A stretch of DNA of 15,423 nt from Muribaculaceae bacterium (GTDB lineage: Bacteria; Bacteroidota; Bacteroidia; Bacteroidales; Muribaculaceae): NCBI GenBank assembly GCA_009775535.1, contig VSPW01000024.1:1-15423 (forward strand), written 5' to 3'. The notes under the pieces are model-generated. The model was given only the letters and a program-made list of their open reading frames with translations. It ran no database searches and was not told the origin of the DNA. The position numbers and the translations under genes are program-made. How positions within the stretch are numbered: position 1 is the stretch's first letter; each line of letters opens with the position of its first letter. This document shows, piece by piece, positions 6,582-13,837 of the stretch.

Positions 6582-8135
6582 TTACAACGGTATATTACCG
6601 TGTTTTTTTGCCGGGTTTGTCACCTTCTTTGTAGCTAGCTGCTGCAATGCGCGTATCACGCGGAAACGGGTGTTCCTAGGTTCAATGACGTCATCAATAT
6701 AGCCATAACGTGCTGCATTGTAGGGATTGCAGAACAGTTTGTTGTATTCTGCCTCTTTTTCTGCGAGCACTTTCTTGGGATCTTCTGCGGCTTTGGCTTC
6801 CTTTGCATATAGGACTTCAACAGCGCCAGCTCCACCCATTACGGCGATCTCAGCTGTTGGCCATGCGTAGTTCATGTCGCCACGGAGCTGCTTGCAGCTC
6901 ATTACGATATGGCTGCCGCCATAGCTTTTGCGGAGAGTTACTGTTACTTTGGGTACTGTGGCTTCTCCGTATGCATACAGAAGTTTTGCGCCATGAAGTA
7001 TGACACCGTTATATTCCTGGCCAGTGCCGGGTAGGAAGCCTGGTACATCGACAAGTGTTACCAGTGGGATGTTGAACGCATCACAGAAACGTACAAAGCG
7101 TGCGCCCTTACGAGATGCATTGCTGTCGAGGACGCCGGCAAGGTATTTGGGCTGGTTGGCAACAATGCCGACAGCCTGTCCGTTAAAACGGGCGAAGCCT
7201 ACAATTATATTCTTTGCGTAGTCACGCTGTATTTCAAGGAATTCACCATTGTCGATGATTGCTCCGATGACTTCGTACATGTCATATGGGCGAGTCGGAG
7301 AGTCAGGGATTATTTCATTCAAAGAATCCTCAAGGCGGTCAATTGGATCAGTGCATTCGGCCAACGGCGGTTCTTCAAGGTTGTTCTGTGGAATGTAGCT
7401 GAAGAGCTTACGTATGATGTGTAGTGCGTCTTCGCCATCTTCGGCAGCGAAATGGCATACACCACTTTTCTGTGAATGCACTTCAGCGCCGCCAAGGGCG
7501 TCTTGTGTTACGTCTTCACCGGTTACTGTCTTTACCACTTTGGGGCCTGTGAGGAACATGTATGATATTCCTTTGGCCATTACTGTAAAGTCAGTTAGTG
7601 CGGGAGAATATACAGCGCCGCCTGCGCACGGGCCTAGTATTCCTGAAATTTGTGGAATGACGCCTGAAGCAAGGATGTTACGCTGGAATATTTCAGCGTA
7701 TCCTGCAAGCGCATTGATGCCTTCCTGGATACGTGCGCCTCCCGAGTCGTTTAGTCCAATTACGGGAGCACCCATTTTCATGGCCATATCCATAACTTTG
7801 CATATTTTTTGTGCCATGGTTTCAGACAGAGAACCGCCGAACACGGTGAAATCCTGTGCAAATATATATACCAGACGTCCGTCAATTGTACCGTATCCAG
7901 TAACGACGCCATCACCGAGATAACTTTTCTTTTCCTGTCCGAAGTTGTGGCAACGGTGGCGCATGAACATATCTAGCTCCTCAAAAGAGCCTTCATCAAG
8001 AAGTTGTGCTATCCTTTCGCGTGCGGTGTATTTGCCTCGTTCGTGTTGTTTCTGGATGGCTTTTTCTCCGCCTCCCAGGCGAGCTTCATTGCGTAGTGCG
8101 ATAAGCTCTTGTACTTTTGCAAGTTGGTTGCTCAT
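6582..8135 (-). CDS. mmdA: Methylmalonyl-CoA decarboxylase alpha (carboxyltransferase) subunit
   Basis: 517-residue cytoplasmic carboxyltransferase with two crotonase-like halves. It transfers the carboxyl group from (S)-methylmalonyl-CoA to the biotin of MmdC, giving propionyl-CoA. Visible motifs include FTVFGGSLSE (about 96-105), NDSGGARIQEG (129-139), the CoA/oxyanion segment GPCAGGAVYSPA (168-179) and, in the second half, DVPGFLPGTGQE and RKSYGGSH. The length is typical of MmdA and of propionyl-CoA carboxylase beta chains, which cannot be told apart by sequence alone. The adjacent Na+-pump beta subunit, gamma subunit and epimerase, and the absence of a biotin carboxylase gene, favour the decarboxylase. 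I chose ATG 8133-8135: an upstream ATG at 8279 would overlap the epimerase gene, and its 48-residue extension is not family-like, whereas MSNQLAKVQELIALRNEA is. The gene starts 37 bases after the epimerase. Confidence 0.95.
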   Translation of the reverse strand: MSNQLAKVQELIALRNEARLGGGEKAIQKQHERGKYTARERIAQLLDEGSFEELDMFMRHRCHNFGQEKKSYLGDGVVTGYGTIDGRLVYIFAQDFTVFGGSLSETMAQKICKVMDMAMKMGAPVIGLNDSGGARIQEGINALAGYAEIFQRNILASGVIPQISGILGPCAGGAVYSPALTDFTVMAKGISYMFLTGPKVVKTVTGEDVTQDALGGAEVHSQKSGVCHFAAEDGEDALHIIRKLFSYIPQNNLEEPPLAECTDPIDRLEDSLNEIIPDSPTRPYDMYEVIGAIIDNGEFLEIQRDYAKNIIVGFARFNGQAVGIVANQPKYLAGVLDSNASRKGARFVRFCDAFNIPLVTLVDVPGFLPGTGQEYNGVILHGAKLLYAYGEATVPKVTVTLRKSYGGSHIVMSCKQLRGDMNYAWPTAEIAVMGGAGAVEVLYAKEAKAAEDPKKVLAEKEAEYNKLFCNPYNAARYGYIDDVIEPRNTRFRVIRALQQLATKKVTNPAKKHGNIPL

Positions 8136-8172
8136 TATTATGGTTAAATAAGTGTGGTCTGATTTTTTTTGT

Positions 8173-8592
8173 TTATTTGTTAGGATCTTCGCAGAGCTCG
8201 ACAAGCGTTCCAACGGTCGATTTAGGATGCAGGAAAGCGATATTAAGGCCTTCAGCGCCCTTACGTGGAGCTTTGTCAATCAATCGGCAACCTTTTTGTT
8301 CGGCTTCTGCCAATGCGTTTGCCACACCGTCGGCAACTGCGAATGCTACGTGCTGGATTCCTCCGCGTCCGCCGTTGTTGGCGATGAATTTTGATATTGC
8401 GCTGTCCTCAGAAGTACCTTCAAGAAGTTCAATCTTTGTCTGTCCGACCTTGAAGAATGCTGTGCGGACTTTCTGGTCTGCAACTTCTTCGATTGCGAAA
8501 CACTTCAGTCCAAGTATGTTCTCATAAAAAGGGATTGCCTCGTCTAGTGAGGGAACGGCGATGCCGATGTGTTCGATGTGGGAAATGTCCAT
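8173..8592 (-). CDS. mce: Methylmalonyl-CoA epimerase
   Basis: 139-residue enzyme of the vicinal-oxygen-chelate (glyoxalase) superfamily that interconverts (R)- and (S)-methylmalonyl-CoA in the cytoplasm. It links the B12-dependent mutase product to the decarboxylase encoded by the next genes. The protein has the two beta-alpha-beta-beta-beta modules: IEHIGIAVPSLDEAIPFYENILG in the first and GGIQHVAFAV in the second. Probable metal ligands and catalytic residues are H8, E55 (in TKIELLE), H81 and E132 (in GTLVELCE), by analogy with the Propionibacterium enzyme. The length and the C-terminal FLHPKSTVGTLVEL signature match the family. It is the first gene of the five-gene operon, 37 bases upstream of mmdA, with the probable promoter at 8692-8699. 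The mutase genes are not in this window. Confidence 0.94.
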   Translation of the reverse strand: MDISHIEHIGIAVPSLDEAIPFYENILGLKCFAIEEVADQKVRTAFFKVGQTKIELLEGTSEDSAISKFIANNGGRGGIQHVAFAVADGVANALAEAEQKGCRLIDKAPRKGAEGLNIAFLHPKSTVGTLVELCEDPNK

Positions 8593-8691
8593 AACAGTGG
8601 ATGTTATAAGTTTTGGTTAAATTGTTTATATCTCAATTATTGGCGCAGCCTATGGGACTGCAAGCTTCCGAAAAGCACAAACTTTGCGCTG

Positions 8692-8699
8692 CAAATTTA
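8692..8699 (-). promoter_or_regulatory. Candidate -7 box for the mce-mmd operon
   Basis: Read on the minus strand this is TAAATTTG, an exact match to TAnnTTTG. The -33 position (about 8719-8722) reads AGTG, a poor match to TTTG. The leader to the mce ATG would be about 90 bases. No better minus-strand candidate exists in the gap. Confidence 0.5.
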
Positions 8700-8790
8700 A
8701 CAATTATCCTTGTTATATCACTATTGTTAGTATTAAAAATTCCCCTGCTTGCTGAAAATTAAATATTTTATTAAATAGGTGGTTAAAATA

Positions 8791-8822
8791 ATTGGATTGG
8801 TAGGGATATTGATGTAACTTTG
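8791..8822 (+). promoter_or_regulatory. Bacteroidota-type promoter for the sppA-lpxK-punA-thiL run
   Basis: ATTG at 8791-8794 as the -33 element, a 20-base spacer, and TAACTTTG at 8815-8822 matching TAnnTTTG exactly. The spacing is what the primary Bacteroidota sigma factor prefers. Transcription would begin near 8829, leaving a leader of about 75 bases before the sppA ATG. Confidence 0.7.
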
Positions 8823-8902
8823 TAACCTTGAACTACTGCAGGAAAAATGTGCGTATTTGCATCTGGTTCAATTCAACACGTTTATAACTAATAATTTGAA
8901 AT

Positions 8903-10714
8903 ATGCTCAAGAGGTTTTTCACCGTGATGTTAGGCTCTTTGGCAGCCATATGGCTAACGGGAATTATTCTGTTCCTTGGTTTCTTTCTGGTGCTCGCATC
9001 TGTTGTTGGCCGTTCGCTTGCATCGGCCAATAGTTTGTCGGAAGTGCGCGACAAGTCGGTTCTGTATATAGATTTGTCCGGGACTATTACTGAAAGATAT
9101 ACCCCAGGCCCTCTGGTAGAGGAAATCATGCAACAGAAAGACGGGCAATTATCTTTAAGTGACATCCTGTCGTCAATAAAAGAGGCTGCCAACGATGACC
9201 GAATTGAGGGTGTATACCTTTATTGTGGGGGGGCTTCAATGGGTATCGCGTCCCGTCAGGAATTGATAGGTGCTATAGAGGGCTTCCGTAAATCAGGGAA
9301 ATGGGTTTTGGCATACGGTGATTATTATTCGCAGGGCGACTATTATGTGGCGTGTTCTGCAGACGAGATATATCTTAATCCGGTTGGCGCGGTGGATGTG
9401 CGTGGGCTTGCCTCGGTAACACCGTTCTTTAAAGGTCTTATGGATAAGATGGGAATCCAGATGCAGGTCATAAAAGTAGGGCAGTACAAGAGTGCTGTTG
9501 AGCCGTTTATCCTAACAGAGGCCAGTGAACCAAGCAAACTGCAGACGCGTCAGTATGTTGACGGCATATGGGATGTTATGGTTGGGTATATTGCTGAACG
9601 CCGTGGCGTTGACCCGGATTCTGTCCAAAAGTGGGCTGATGATATGGCAATGACGTTCTCTGCAGAGACTTGTGTTGACAAAAATATAGCAGGACGTCTG
9701 GCCTATTCAAGGGAAGTTGAGGATATATTGAAAAACAGATGTGGTCTGGACAAAAAAGATAAACTTCGGGTGGTCACACCAGAGGAATATGTCATGATCA
9801 ATGGTGCCGGATTTGAAAGTCAATCAAAGCAGCATATTGCTGTGCTATATGCCCTTGGTGATATCGTAGATTCGGGTAAAGGCGGCATAGTTTCAGAAGA
9901 TATGGTGCCTGAAATATTGCGCCTTTCTAAGGATGATAACGTTTCCGGTATGGTGTTGCGTGTAAATTCCGGAGGAGGAAGCGCATTTGCATCTGAGCAG
10001 ATATGGGATGCGCTTGAACAATTCAAGGCTGAAGGAAAACCTGTGTATGTCTCAATGGGAGATGTCGCCGCATCTGGAGGATATTACATATCATGCGGTG
10101 CAGACAAAATTTATGCAGACCAGACAACGCTTACAGGGTCTATAGGGATATTTGGAATGATTCCATGCCTAAAAGGGCTTGTAACAGATAAACTTGGTGT
10201 GACATTTTCAACAGTGTCTACCAACCCGAATGCATCTGCTCCATCATTGTATGAGCCTATGACGCCATTGCAGCATAAACGTATGCAGGACATGGTAGAG
10301 CATGGATATGAAACTTTTGTAGGACGTGTGGCGCAGGGGCGCGGAATGTCAGTCGATTCTGTAAAGGTTATTGCAGAGGGGCGCGTGTGGTATGGCGAAG
10401 ATGCTCTTAGTATCGGTCTGGTAGACGAGCTTGGAGGATTGGATGCCGCAATAAGGGCTATGGCAGAGCGCGTAGGTCTTGATGAATCAGATTATGTTGA
10501 ATATCCGGCTATACATTTCCCGTTACTGTTGATGATGCTGCGTCAGGCTGATGTGAATGCTGCCATAGGAGACGGTATTGTTGATATGGTTGGTCAATAT
10601 GCTGTTGTTTGTGGTGAAAGTTCAAGCTATGCAGCAAGGTTTGCCTCACTTGTAGAACAGTTCATAGGACAATCACCTTTGCAGGCAAGAATGGAGGATG
10701 TCACAATAGAATAA
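8903..10714 (+). CDS. sppA: Signal peptide peptidase SppA, 67K (long) type
   Basis: 603-residue inner-membrane serine protease (family S49) that degrades signal peptides released after protein export. One N-terminal transmembrane anchor is at about residues 8-36; the rest would be periplasmic. Two tandem S49 domains are present. The general base is K196 in GQYKSAVEPF (K209 in E. coli) in the first domain, and the nucleophile is S391 in AASGGYY (S409 in E. coli) in the second, so the intact Ser-Lys dyad is split between domains as in E. coli. The NSGGGSA motif at 355-361 is the usual structural loop. The length is close to the 618 residues of E. coli SppA. ATG 8903 is preceded by a clear promoter and begins directly with the membrane anchor. 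It is the first gene of a four-gene run, 12 bases before lpxK. Confidence 0.95.
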   Translation: MLKRFFTVMLGSLAAIWLTGIILFLGFFLVLASVVGRSLASANSLSEVRDKSVLYIDLSGTITERYTPGPLVEEIMQQKDGQLSLSDILSSIKEAANDDRIEGVYLYCGGASMGIASRQELIGAIEGFRKSGKWVLAYGDYYSQGDYYVACSADEIYLNPVGAVDVRGLASVTPFFKGLMDKMGIQMQVIKVGQYKSAVEPFILTEASEPSKLQTRQYVDGIWDVMVGYIAERRGVDPDSVQKWADDMAMTFSAETCVDKNIAGRLAYSREVEDILKNRCGLDKKDKLRVVTPEEYVMINGAGFESQSKQHIAVLYALGDIVDSGKGGIVSEDMVPEILRLSKDDNVSGMVLRVNSGGGSAFASEQIWDALEQFKAEGKPVYVSMGDVAASGGYYISCGADKIYADQTTLTGSIGIFGMIPCLKGLVTDKLGVTFSTVSTNPNASAPSLYEPMTPLQHKRMQDMVEHGYETFVGRVAQGRGMSVDSVKVIAEGRVWYGEDALSIGLVDELGGLDAAIRAMAERVGLDESDYVEYPAIHFPLLLMMLRQADVNAAIGDGIVDMVGQYAVVCGESSSYAARFASLVEQFIGQSPLQARMEDVTIE

Positions 10715-10726
10715 TCCGTAATGTAG

Positions 10727-11803
10727 ATGAAAAAACGCCCATTGCTGCATAAAATCCTGTTGTTGCCGTTATCCAAAATATACGGTATGGTTACTTCTGT
10801 GCGTAACAAGATGTTTGATTTAGGGATTTTGAAGCAGCGGGAGTTTGATGTTCCGGTTATAGTTGTCGGAAATCTTGCTGTAGGTGGAACAGGCAAGACA
10901 CCCCACACAGAGTTTATAATAAGTTCCCTTAGGCATGGATATCATATAGGTGTTCTTTCCCGTGGATATAAACGTGGGACAAAAGGGTTTGTCTTGGCAA
11001 AGCGGGAATCATCTCCTCATGACATAGGGGATGAACCGTACCAGATATACCGTAAATATGGGCATGATGTTACGGTTGCTGTATGTGAGGACCGCTGTAA
11101 AGGGATCAATGAGATGCTTAGGCTTGATCCGGATATAAATCTTGTTATATTGGATGATGCATTCCAGCACCGTTATGTAAAACCTGCGGTATCAATTGTA
11201 ATAACAGAGTATGCGCGGCCGCTATATCTGGATTCTATGCTGCCTTATGGAAGGTTAAGGGAATCTGTAAAGGGATTGAATAGGGCTGATATAATTATAG
11301 TGTCGAAATGTCCAGAAGGGCTTTCTCCGATACAGTATTCTTTGTTTGCAAAGAATTTGATGCTGTTTCCTTATCAGAAATTGTATTTTTCAAAATTTGC
11401 ATATGGCTCATTAGTCCCTGTTTTCCAAGAAAAAGCGGCAGATGTGCCAGAGCTTTCATGGCTTTCCAACCATGATGCGGTTCTTGCTGTGTGTGGTATC
11501 GGTAATCCGCGTCCGTTTATAAAATTCCTTAAAAGTTTTGAGGCAAGGGTAAAGGTAAATCTATTTCCCGATCACCATAATTACACCCGTAGGGATATAG
11601 AGACTGTAGTAAGGCGGTTTGATGATATGAAGGGGTCAAGGAAGATGATAGTGACAACGGAAAAGGATGCAGTAAGGCTGGTTGGCAATCCGTATATTCC
11701 AGATAGAATAAAATCTCACATATATTATCTGCCTATAAAGGTGGAATTTGATAGGAATGAAGGCAACGCATTCATTGATGCAGTGCAGAAAGCCATAAAA
11801 TGA
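10727..11803 (+). CDS. lpxK: Tetraacyldisaccharide 4'-kinase LpxK
   Basis: 358-residue kinase that phosphorylates the 4'-position of tetraacyldisaccharide-1-phosphate to form lipid IVA, the sixth step of lipid A synthesis, on the cytoplasmic face of the inner membrane. The P-loop is unusually clear: VGNLAVGGTGKTPHTEF with K57 and T58. It is followed by the LpxK motifs VLSRGYKRGT (76-85) and ILDDAFQHRYV (141-151, with D143, D144 and H148), then LPYGRLRE, the FPDHHNYTRRD segment and VTTEKDAVRL near the C-terminus. The N-terminus is basic and hydrophobic (residues 1-25), as expected for membrane association. The length is in the family range (about 320-370). The ATG at 10727 lies 12 bases after the sppA stop, indicating cotranscription. 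Confidence 0.95.
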   Translation: MKKRPLLHKILLLPLSKIYGMVTSVRNKMFDLGILKQREFDVPVIVVGNLAVGGTGKTPHTEFIISSLRHGYHIGVLSRGYKRGTKGFVLAKRESSPHDIGDEPYQIYRKYGHDVTVAVCEDRCKGINEMLRLDPDINLVILDDAFQHRYVKPAVSIVITEYARPLYLDSMLPYGRLRESVKGLNRADIIIVSKCPEGLSPIQYSLFAKNLMLFPYQKLYFSKFAYGSLVPVFQEKAADVPELSWLSNHDAVLAVCGIGNPRPFIKFLKSFEARVKVNLFPDHHNYTRRDIETVVRRFDDMKGSRKMIVTTEKDAVRLVGNPYIPDRIKSHIYYLPIKVEFDRNEGNAFIDAVQKAIK

Positions 11804-11841
11804 AGCAATGCATGGTGTCTGCACGATATGTTGAACCATAT

Positions 11842-11856
11842 ATGCCCGATGGGCAT
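11842..11856 (+). terminator. Weak hairpin between lpxK and punA
   Basis: A 6-bp stem ATGCCC/GGGCAT with a 3-base loop, followed by TTTTAAATAAG, in the 98-base gap after lpxK. It is short and the U-run is only four bases, so at best an attenuator. No clear promoter is seen between it and the next gene. Confidence 0.3.
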
Positions 11857-11901
11857 TTTAAATAAGATAACCTGATTTAACACCAAAATCCATTAAGAAT
11901 T

Positions 11902-12714
11902 ATGTTAGAAAAGATAAAACAGACAGCAGAATATATCCGTTCCTGTGTACAGGAAATACCGTCAACTGCAATAATATTGGGTACTGGCCTGGGTGCACTT
12001 GTAGACCATATTGAGGATAAAAAATTCATACCATATAAGGAAATTCCGAATTTTCCAGTATCTACAGTCGAAGGACATTCCGGCAATCTTATCTTTGGCC
12101 GTCTCGGCAACCGTAGTGTCATCGCTATGCAAGGTCGTTTCCATTATTATGAGGGATACGACATGAAGGAGGTGACCTTTCCGGTTAGGGTAATGAAGGC
12201 GTTAGGTGTGGATACGCTATTCGTCTCAAATGCTGCCGGCGGAATGAACAAGGATTTCCGTGTAGGTGACATTATGATTATAACAGATCACATCAATCTC
12301 TTTCCAGAAAACCCTCTACGCCGAAAAAATTATGAAGAGTTAGGCCCACGTTTCCCTGCGATGACAGAAGCGTATGATCATTCACTTATTCGCCTGGCCG
12401 ATTGCATTGCGGCAGAACGGGGAATAAGGATTATGCATGGTGTGTATGTCGGCACACCCGGTCCGACATTTGAAACACCGGCAGAGTATGAATATTTCCG
12501 TATAATCGGTGGCGATGCCGTAGGTATGTCAACAGTTCCTGAAGTGATTGTCGCAAACCATGCTGGCATGAGGGTGTTTGGTGTGTCTGTGATTACTGAC
12601 CTTGGAGGCAAGGATGTGACTGATGTACCCACACATGAGGAGGTGCAGAAAGCAGCGCAGGCAGCGCAGCCAAAGATGATGGAAATAATGCGTGAGCTTG
12701 TAGACCGTTTTTAA
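11902..12714 (+). CDS. punA: Purine-nucleoside phosphorylase, trimeric class
   Basis: 270-residue cytoplasmic enzyme of purine salvage that splits purine nucleosides with phosphate into base and ribose-1-phosphate. Trimeric-PNP motifs are in order: GTGLGALVD (27-35, phosphate loop), EGHSGNLIFGRL (57-68), QGRFHYYEGY (77-86, with R79 and H81 matching human R84 and H86), SNAAGGMN (109-116), GPTFETPAEYEYF (187-199, E191 matching human E201) and AVGMSTVPEVIVANH (206-220). The purine-site position equivalent to human N243 is D233 in SVITDLGG, which may alter base preference. The length is typical. The ATG at 11902 is 98 bases after lpxK and the stop is 10 bases before thiL, so it is coupled with thiL and probably read from the sppA promoter as well. 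Confidence 0.93.
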   Translation: MLEKIKQTAEYIRSCVQEIPSTAIILGTGLGALVDHIEDKKFIPYKEIPNFPVSTVEGHSGNLIFGRLGNRSVIAMQGRFHYYEGYDMKEVTFPVRVMKALGVDTLFVSNAAGGMNKDFRVGDIMIITDHINLFPENPLRRKNYEELGPRFPAMTEAYDHSLIRLADCIAAERGIRIMHGVYVGTPGPTFETPAEYEYFRIIGGDAVGMSTVPEVIVANHAGMRVFGVSVITDLGGKDVTDVPTHEEVQKAAQAAQPKMMEIMRELVDRF

Positions 12715-12724
12715 CGCTTTTGGA

Positions 12725-13762
12725 ATGGAGAATAGCCAGACAGAAATATCTGCTTTAGGGGAATTTGGGCTTATTGACCGTATTACCAAAGGGCTGGAAT
12801 TGAAACATAGTTCTAGTGTTCTTGGTGTTGGCGATGATGCGGCCAAATTGAATTATGGAGGCACGGATGTGCTTGTCACAACAGACATGCTTTTGGAAGG
12901 TGTACATTTCGATTTGACATATGTACCGCTGAAGCATTTGGGTTATAAGGCCGCTGTCGTGAATTTTAGCGACATATATGCCATGAATGGTATCCCTCGC
13001 CAGATAACGGTATCGTTGGGCATATCAAGGAGGTTTACTGTAGAGCATATTGATGCATTGTATTCTGGTATAAAGCTGGCATGCGAGATATATGGTGTTG
13101 ACATTGTCGGGGGAGACACGTGTTCCTCACGACAGGGATTGGTGATATCCATAACTTGTGTAGGCGAAGGTAAATCTGGTAAGGTCGTTACACGTTCAGG
13201 GGCAAAGGATACCGATCTTGTATGTGTCAGCGGAGATTTTGGCGCTGCATATATGGGGCTTCAGCTTTTGGAACGTGAAAAAGTAGCTTCTGCCGGACAG
13301 AAGGATTTTGTCCCGAAGTTTGAGGGTAAGGAATATTTGGTGGAACGTCAGTTGAAGCCAGAGGCCCGTAGGGATATCGTTGAGATGCTGGATGCACAAG
13401 GAATCGTGCCTACATCGATGATTGATGTGTCGGATGGCCTGTCATCAGAACTTATGCATATATGTAAGGCTAGTGATGTCGGCTGTAGGATATATGAGGA
13501 CCGGATACCAATAGATTATCAGACAGCTGTCATGTCGGAGGAACTTGGCATGAACCTTGTTACAGCTGCGCTAAATGGAGGCGAGGACTATGAACTACTG
13601 TTCACAGTGCCGCTTACTGAGCATGAAAAGGTAAGCAAGATTCCTGGAGTGAAAGTGATAGGATATATTACCGGATCGGGGCTCGGATGTGCATTGATTA
13701 CACGAGATGGCAGTGAACTCCCGTTAAGGGCGCAAGGCTGGAATCCGCTGAAGGATGAATGA
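12725..13762 (+). CDS. thiL: Thiamine-monophosphate kinase ThiL
   Basis: 345-residue cytoplasmic kinase of the PurM/ThiL (AIR synthase-related) fold that phosphorylates thiamine monophosphate to thiamine diphosphate. Motifs seen: LGVGDDAA (33-40), VTTDMLLEGVHFDL (51-64), NFSDIYAMNG (80-89), DIVGGDTCSS (126-135), DVSDGLSSEL (234-243) and NGGEDYELLF (284-293). The repeated acidic motifs bind the Mg-ATP and thiamine phosphate. The length fits the family. ATG 12725 is 10 bases after the punA stop, so the two are cotranscribed. No other thiamine gene is in the window. The gene ends with TGA at 13760-13762, followed by a strong terminator 14 bases on. Confidence 0.95.
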   Translation: MENSQTEISALGEFGLIDRITKGLELKHSSSVLGVGDDAAKLNYGGTDVLVTTDMLLEGVHFDLTYVPLKHLGYKAAVVNFSDIYAMNGIPRQITVSLGISRRFTVEHIDALYSGIKLACEIYGVDIVGGDTCSSRQGLVISITCVGEGKSGKVVTRSGAKDTDLVCVSGDFGAAYMGLQLLEREKVASAGQKDFVPKFEGKEYLVERQLKPEARRDIVEMLDAQGIVPTSMIDVSDGLSSELMHICKASDVGCRIYEDRIPIDYQTAVMSEELGMNLVTAALNGGEDYELLFTVPLTEHEKVSKIPGVKVIGYITGSGLGCALITRDGSELPLRAQGWNPLKDE

Positions 13763-13776
13763 AGATGATAATATGT

Positions 13777-13808
13777 AAAGAACGCCGCTTTTATAAGCGG
13801 CGTTTTTT
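13777..13808. terminator. Bidirectional intrinsic terminator after thiL
   Basis: A 10-bp perfect stem (AACGCCGCTT at 13781-13790 with 13795-13804) and a TTAT loop, extended by A/T pairing of flanking AAAG and TTTT. The right side gives a T-run for thiL transcripts, and the left A-run serves the convergent aldo/keto reductase gene ending at 13838. Confidence 0.9.
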
Positions 13809-13837
13809 GTAATGTCAGTTTTTTAATGCAGGGTTTG

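Larger units (their letters stand above)
8593..8902. other. Divergent promoter region between mce and sppA
   Basis: 310-base, strongly AT-rich gap between two divergently transcribed operons. It holds a good plus-strand promoter (8791-8822) and a minus-strand -7 box (8692-8699). The mce leader (about 90 bases) contains a short inverted repeat (ATAAC/GTTAT, 8591-8607) directly at the mce start codon. I see no tRNA, no plausible small gene, and no match I recognise to a cobalamin or other known riboswitch. Confidence 0.7.

Noticed and set aside
7414..7923. Plus-strand ORF of 169 residues
   Set aside because: Antisense to mmdA, which has full family motifs; no promoter or protein-like features of its own.
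8136..8279. N-terminal extension of MmdA to ATG 8279
   Set aside because: It would overlap the epimerase gene and add 48 residues not seen in the family; ATG 8135 gives the standard N-terminus and length.
8117..8527. Plus-strand ORFs across the mce/mmdA junction
   Set aside because: Antisense to the epimerase gene; Ser/Pro/Ala-rich shadow translation.
8593..8690. Cobalamin riboswitch in the mce leader
   Set aside because: Considered because the pathway depends on B12, but I see no B12-box-like core and the leader is too short for the usual element.
12646..12672. Short GCAGCGCAG-like tandem repetition near the punA end
   Set aside because: It is explained by an Ala/Gln-rich stretch (KAAQAAQPK) in the coding sequence of PNP.
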